Shown in pieces: positions 58,569 to 64,000 of a stretch of DNA of 64,000 bases. This DNA is from Glandiceps talaboti. Taxonomy: Eukaryota; Hemichordata; Enteropneusta; Spengelidae. The stretch is from NCBI RefSeq assembly GCF_964340395.1, contig NC_135569.1:3887540-3951539 (forward strand), given 5' to 3'. Numbering within the stretch: the first letter of the stretch is position 1; every line of letters begins with the position of its first letter. The notes below the pieces were generated by a model. The model made no database searches. It was not told the origin of the DNA and was given only the letters and a program-made list of their open reading frames with translations. The position numbers and the translations under genes are program-made.

Positions 58569-60110
58569 AACTGTGGCTGCAGACGTACGAGACATGAACG
58601 GACATGAACTGAGGCCGTTATGCTACCGAATACCACCATAACATTGCTGGTGAAACAATAACCTTGGTCATAAATATATTTCTCATTCATTCGTTACCAA
58701 GATGAAAAGTCCAGATTGCCTGTTAACTTATTGGAACTAATGCATATGTATGTGTGAAGATGGCCACCATTCTTGCATTTATAGTTTTTTTTGTTTAACT
58801 GTATTATATTCTGTCAGAAATCATGGCAATACAACATTGTCCAAGCTGATGCCTGATAAATTGATATTGATTATCCAATTCGATACCTAGTCCATTGAGA
58901 TCATACCATTAGTGGAGAGGTAAATCAATACTTAATGTAAACACGTACTTATAACAAATACCGTGATTTGACTATTTGAAGAAAATTGACACAACTGTTG
59001 AGGAATGAAAGTTTTTTACAAGTGTATTTTTTTTTGGTACAAACGTCTTAACCAAACCAATATTTCAATCAAGCCATTTATACTATAGAGCCGTTATTAC
59101 CATGGAAAGTTTACAGTGTCAGTATAAAAGTACCAAAATGTAACATAGATATGTTCAGTATTGCACACATCACTGTCTGAATAATGGCTTTTGGCACAGT
59201 CTGTAACTGGATCCCCAGTTTTGACTTAAACCAGTGTATAAAACATGTCAATGCACATTCAGTGTCGTAAGAAAATACGATAATTTTTTGGTCAAGGGAG
59301 ACTATGCCTTTGTTTGTTAAATTTGCACAAAGAGGCTTTATAATGGATTGTGTGTTTTCTACATTTATTAGCATCCAAAAAAATCTGTCAATACCATTTT
59401 TATAACACAAAGATTTCTTGTGAGAGTAACTTGACACGATGCAACATGTTTTTACCAGTTGGAGTAAAATTTATACATATATCACAGTAAGGAAAAAAAT
59501 TGTTTGGTTCAACTTCTGATAACCCAATCCAACCCACTAAACTCTTCTTTTTTTTAGGTAATTTGAAAAAAAAATTTATCAAAAAGTAAGAAAAGATTTG
59601 CAAAATCTCACGAGAAATAGTGAGATTTGAAGACGTCACCTTGTATGATCAAAACAACATGGTGAATACAGCATACCATATAATGTCGTCTGCATATACA
59701 AAGAGTGAAAAAATGATAAGTCTCTGTTGACCACTGTAAATATGAAGAAAACATTTGAAAAAATAAAATCCTACCTAGCCACCGTATTTTGAAATTGGGG
59801 TTATCAGAACCACACTAATGATAAAAAACAACAACCACAAAGTCCATGAACTTACTGTTTCCACATTTTTATATTTCATGTCAATATGTGTTTGAATTGT
59901 CAAGCTTTGTAGCCAAGTTGTTGTCGTTAGTAAGCTCTCCATAGTAGTAATTCCAACCACATTCCACTATGTTTCAAATTGTACGGTTTCAAGTTGTGAA
60001 AGAGTTGATGTGGTTTTTTTCTGTAATACAATCTGTCATCTTTCTTTTACAATATTGGAATATATTCAGGGTACAAACAATTATTACTGTTTTCTTACAG
60101 TGAGTTTTGA
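58569..60110. other. Intergenic DNA, no gene recognised
   Basis: Minus-strand frames at 59111-59437, 59400-59639 and 59775-59960 are open for 60-108 codons but show no domain or clear splice boundaries. I cannot support a gene. Confidence 0.4.
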
Positions 60111-60114
60111 AGTG

Positions 60115-60525
60115 ACTGAGAACTGACAAGGTTACAACTGCCAACATTAGATCATGGACGAACAGAACCTGTAGCAAACAGGGCAAGTAAACAAATGAAT
60201 TGGATTAATAACACTTGGCATGTTAGAACAGCAGACTTGCATTAGTCATTACACACCATGGTTTGATAACAGTTTTATGACCACTTTGTGTGTACGTGAA
60301 ATATCAGGTGAACTGGAAATTTGTTTGTGAACGTGAACTATTGTGTAAAGTGGCCATAAAACTGTTCTTATCATAAAATGATGGAATGTAATGCAAGTTT
60401 GAGTTCTTCCAACATACTGTGTCAAGTGTTATTAATCTAATTCAGTTGTTTACTTTCCCTGTTTGTAACAGGTTCTGTTCGTCCATGGTCTGATGTCAAC
60501 AGTTGTAGTTGTCAATCTGAAGCCT
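60115..60525. repeat. Foldback element, ~410 bp
   Basis: Arms of ~190 bp. ctgacaaggttacaactg, catggacgaacagaacctgt, ttaataacacttg, acttgcatta and ataacagttttatg on the left return inverted on the right (cataaaactgttct, taatgcaagt, caagtgttattaa, acaggttctgttcgtccatg, cagttgtagttgtcaa). Centre near 60320. Confidence 0.75.
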
Positions 60526-61255
60526 TATTATCACACATTTTTTCATACACTATTTGTTTCACTAGATTATGATGTATGATATATGCATGAAAGTAAACAT
60601 TTCCATTTTTTCAAGTTTATCGATGTGTCTATCTCCAGTTTGTTTTGGTGTGATTGATGTGTTTTTCCTAATAATGACTTATGACAACTGAAAAATGCTG
60701 GATCGAATATCAGTTTTGATTACCCTTACCTGTTTTCAACTAAAGCAAACAAGGGAGGCTAAAACTAAAAGGGTGGGGAATGGGGGTGTGAAGTTGAGCC
60801 ATTTTAGTTCTCAACCTACAAAATTGATTTGAACTTTAATGGATGTTTTGTGCCCCGAAATACAAATATTTCTGTAATGAATGTCAAATTGAGAAAGTGG
60901 AAGAATTGTTGCTATAGTAAATACTTGGCACTAAAATAAAGTGTCAACAAAAGAACTATTATTTACTAACTACATACTGGCCTTGTAGTCATAACACTAC
61001 ATACTCCAACACAGATTTGAAATTGATTGTACTGTTTGAAACAATTTCCAATTTTGGCCAATTTAGTTAGAAGGGTGGGGATGGGAGGGGGGGGGGGGGT
61101 GTCCTGCGGCCTAAGTATAAGAATTTAGGTGGGTTTTTTTATCCTACATGGAACTATTGAACTTGCCTCTAAGGATGTTACATGTAAAAGTACCAATGTA
61201 TATGTTACTTTCCAAAATGTCATAATCTTTAACTTTAGCTCCATGTAGTATGAAC

Positions 61256-61365
61256 TAGTCTGTAAGGTACGCCGTGATGGGGCGCCCTCACACATCGGCC
61301 AACCCCTACTACCTGTGAGAGGAGACCGATGAGGGCGAAACGTCACGACGTATCTTACAGTCTAA
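61256..61365. repeat. Foldback element, ~110 bp
   Basis: Arms of ~40 bp: agtctgtaaggtacgccgtg and gcgccctcacacatcgg face ccgatgagggcg and cgacgtatcttacagtct. A G run lies upstream at 61088. The GCGCCCTCA motif also occurs in the satellite unit and in the ~440-bp element. Confidence 0.65.
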
Positions 61366-61369
61366 GTAT

Positions 61370-62600
61370 GAACATGCATAACACACACTTATACTTATTC
61401 GAATAGTTAGGAGCGAGGAGGCGACGACTTTAGTTTTAGATAAAACGTAGCAAAAAGGCACAAACGACTGTCAACAGTCTATCCCGTCGTCCGTCTGTAA
61501 GAAATGTTTACTTACATATATCACGTGTTCACCACACTTAGTTCCATGCTATCGTGGAAGTCTTGAGAGTGACGTATAAATATATTGGTCTGGGGTATGT
61601 TGTGGACCCGCATCTACTGTAGAATGTACTGAAGTACAGTTACTGAATGCATCGCTTTATCGGAGAGCGTTGACGCCCTCAATCGACAATCACAGTATTA
61701 TCAGTGTTATTTGATGCACCATTGCCTGGACCTCATTATATGACAGACGGCTTCGGCATGTATAAGTTCAGTAACACAGATAAGTATGTGTTAGTTATCT
61801 GTGGTTCTAAGCTCTGAATCGAACCATGTACATGTTTTCTCTCCAACGTCGTACTGTCGAATATTGAAATTCCACGACATACATTGAACACAAATAACGT
61901 ACTTTAATAATTTGATCCAAGTTTGCTGTTACCATGGTGATACAAGCCATCTGCGTAATTTTGTGTACCGATAGCAGAATAGTTTCGCGGTAGGGTAAGA
62001 ATGCGTATATTGATCACCGTACAGCAGACCCAAAGGGCGTGATTGACCCCCTAGCCGGGCTGCCATGCCAGTAGGCATATGTTTGTGAAGTCAATAATTT
62101 ATATATTGACTCAGAAGCTATGACAAAAATACATTGAAACAATAGTCTTGACAACCTTAAAGTCAAAAAAGTTTGTAATTTACGACTCCATGGCAGGTAA
62201 ACTTGAAGATTTCTATATTCCCAGCATGCAATGCCTCTTTCTCCGTGAAATTAAGTTAATTAAATTATATGCTAGTAAATTCAATTGGTTTGACGCCTGT
62301 TTAACATCTCAAACCACTATATGTGGTCTGAGTTTAATGGAGTGTTCGGACTTTTGAAACGTTTAAACAAAAATCAAATGTGTATATAATATTTCAATAA
62401 TGACTACTGATTCGCGTCAACAGCTACTACACAACAAGAATCAATCGGTATTTATAGCGAAAACAGTTGAAATTAAAGTTTGTCGCATTTTATTTTTTAA
62501 ACATCGTTAACCGGTTTGTTTGATTCTTTCAATTTAATATTATTGTAATTTATGTATTCTAAAGACATAGAATCCCTTCCTTAAATTTTCAAGCTAGCGT
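61370..62600. other. Intergenic DNA upstream of centrin copy 2
   Basis: No gene seen. A short palindrome at about 62306-62332 (aaccactatatgtggt) resembles the hairpin that follows both heparanase stop codons. Confidence 0.4.
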
Positions 62601-62617
62601 TATTGTCAGAAGGATAA

Positions 62618-62631
62618 ATTGTCATGGAAAC
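62618..62631 (+). promoter_or_regulatory. X-box-like (RFX) motif upstream of centrin copy 2
   Basis: attgtcatggaaac matches 11 of 14 positions of the RFX consensus GTTGCCATGGCAAC, ~190 bp upstream of the start codon. RFX factors drive cilia and basal-body genes, so the context fits, but the match is imperfect. Confidence 0.35.
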
Positions 62632-62822
62632 GGGTTCGCACGACGGATTAGCTACATTGGCGGTGGAAACATGCAAGGCTGGGTGTATATAAGTGGGCTT
62701 TAAATTTTGAGATTTTCCCATACATACAAATTGCTGACAAAAGAGCAAGGACCATTTAGTGGTGGCAGTACAGAAGTTTTCACCACGGGCTAGGCGGCAA
62801 AGTGATATTCCCGATATCGGAA

Positions 62823-63308
62823 ATGTTTTCGTCCGGCAAGACAAAACGGAAAGGGCGTCGAGAACTAAGTGACGACCAGAAACAAGAAATAGAAGAATCG
62901 TTTGATCTATTTGACACTGACAAGGATGGACTTATTGACTATCACGAACTAAAAGTCGCCATGAGAGCTCTAGGCTTCGATGTCAACAAGACGGACGTTA
63001 TGAAGATATTACAAAACCACGGCAAAGACGCAACAGGTAAACTGAACTTCGAAGAATTCGTCAGGCTGATGACGGGGTGGACATTGAACCGAAACCCGAG
63101 AGAAGACTTCATGAAGGCGTTCAAAATGTTCGACGAAGACGGCACGGGGAAAATCGGCGTGCCGAATCTACGTCGTGTTGCCAAGGAATTAGGCGAGAAC
63201 ATGACAGATGAAGAACTGCAAGCTATGATCAACGAATTCGACCGAGACGGAGATGGAGAAATCAATGTTGACGAATTTCTCGGAATTATGACGGGAGACA
63301 CAGTGTGA
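62823..63308 (+). CDS. Centrin (caltractin), intronless copy 2
   Basis: 161 residues from the first ATG at 62823; the frame extends upstream only to a GTG at 62802. Basic N-terminus [20 protein letters not shown], then four EF-hands. EF1 [12 protein letters not shown] and EF4 [12 protein letters not shown] are canonical; EF2 ([12 protein letters not shown]) and EF3 ([12 protein letters not shown]) lack some ligands. [20 protein letters not shown] is the centrin signature. It shares the IMTGDT-type C-terminus with copy 1, so the two are close paralogues, in the same orientation ~4.2 kb apart. Codon use differs (more GC-rich third positions here). Absence of introns suggests that one retrocopy was duplicated. 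Confidence 0.93.
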   Translation: MFSSGKTKRKGRRELSDDQKQEIEESFDLFDTDKDGLIDYHELKVAMRALGFDVNKTDVMKILQNHGKDATGKLNFEEFVRLMTGWTLNRNPREDFMKAFKMFDEDGTGKIGVPNLRRVAKELGENMTDEELQAMINEFDRDGDGEINVDEFLGIMTGDTV

Positions 63309-63312
63309 TGTA

Positions 63313-63326
63313 GTTACCGTGGTAAC
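63313..63326. promoter_or_regulatory. Perfect X-box-type palindrome just after centrin copy 2
   Basis: gttaccgtggtaac fits GTNRCC-N2-RGYAAC, four bases after the stop codon. It may be a chance palindrome or serve the next gene downstream. Confidence 0.35.
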
Positions 63327-63329
63327 AAT

Positions 63330-64000
63330 AATGTCATCGATTCTGACAATATTGATATGGTGGAAATCCTGGTCGCGTATACGTACAGTAATTATACTGT
63401 TATGCATACGAAATTATTAGCACTTTCCTTTTCGTCACTTAGCTAATTTATGATCACTATTTCATTGTAAAATACATTTAATATCAAACGTAAAGTTTTT
63501 GTTAATATATACCGAATCCTTTGTTTCCAAGACCGTCTACAGACTGCTCAGTAAAAGATGGTAACATTTATTTACTGTAGTCACGTGACAATATATACTA
63601 CTAGTACTACGTCACAATGTACATGTACATCATAGCCTCGTTGCTAGCTAGACACGGCTGGCAAATTTATGTACCGAAGTCAACCGAAACAGGTTTCCTC
63701 GGACTTTCGACATCGTTCGATTATATTCGGAAATGTTATTGTTTTTTTGTTTTTTTGGGGGGGGCTATGTTTTTGTCTTTTTTGTCTTGAAAAACATTAA
63801 TATTCTATATTATCTTTTAAAAAACGTTTATGATAATATTATTACAGACCCAGCCGTTGAGGGCGCTCTCCGGATCATATGGTATTAATAAAACTCATTT
63901 AGAGGACGTATGGAAACTCAAAGTTTTGTTTCGCTGTTTTGTATATATCATTTTTCAAGTGTTTCATTTTTTATGTGCGTTCACAACTCAGTCATATCCC
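63330..64000. other. 3' flank and intergenic DNA, no gene seen
   Basis: AT-rich, with a T/G run near 63740-63765 and a gttgagggcgctc motif at 63857 that resembles the dispersed repeats elsewhere in the window. Confidence 0.4.

Noticed and set aside
59111-60186. Multi-exon gene on the minus strand
   Set aside because: Open frames are short, AT-driven and lack consistent splice sites or recognisable domains.
62802-62822. 168-residue start for centrin copy 2
   Set aside because: The codon at 62802 is GTG; the first ATG is at 62823.

Overview
The window is animal nuclear DNA. It has split genes with GT-AG introns, AATAAA-type polyadenylation signals, immunoglobulin-fold receptor exons and abundant microsatellites, mostly (TATG)n and (TG)n. 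The gene set (heparanase, core-2 GlcNAc-transferase, sulfotransferase-like protein, ICMT, centrins) and the very high load of inverted repeats fit a marine invertebrate. A deuterostome such as a hemichordate or amphioxus is my best guess, but the sequence alone does not prove it.

Layout. 1-3.7 kb: AT-rich intergenic DNA with one foldback element. 3.7-12.6 kb: two intronless heparanase (GH79) genes, head to head, with a core-2 type GlcNAc-transferase gene and a transposon-disrupted pseudogene between them. 12.7-13.9 kb: a ~49-bp minisatellite. 15.3-35.5 kb: a ~20-kb imperfect palindrome whose two arms (~9 and ~8 kb) each carry a divergently transcribed Ig-superfamily receptor gene (IgV, second Ig domain, stalk, transmembrane segment, several tandem tail exons); the ~3.2-kb centre holds a short near-perfect hairpin. 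35.5-39.7 kb: microsatellites and a sulfotransferase-like gene. 39.9-49.4 kb: ten tandem ~943-bp units, each containing a ~695-bp foldback palindrome. 52.7-57.7 kb: a complete four-exon ICMT gene on the minus strand, whose 3' end is amplified into sixteen 111-bp units. 58.1-63.3 kb: two intronless centrin genes.

The genes do not form one pathway. Heparanase, GlcNAc-transferase and the sulfotransferase-like protein all concern glycans, but proximity is the only link seen. The dominant theme is inverted repetition at every scale, from ~75-bp hairpin arms to ~9-kb arms, with tandem amplification of some units.

Points most worth a second look: (1) the right-hand heparanase has lost its catalytic nucleophile (Glu to Ala) while its last ~150 codons have been homogenised with the intact copy; (2) the paired Ig receptors have tandem, in-phase cytoplasmic-tail exons that differ in their tyrosine motifs, and each gene is bracketed by direct copies of a ~440-bp element; (3) the ICMT minisatellite unit straddles the stop codon, so unit gain or loss leaves the C-terminus unchanged; (4) the foldback satellite shows an alternating, higher-order pattern.
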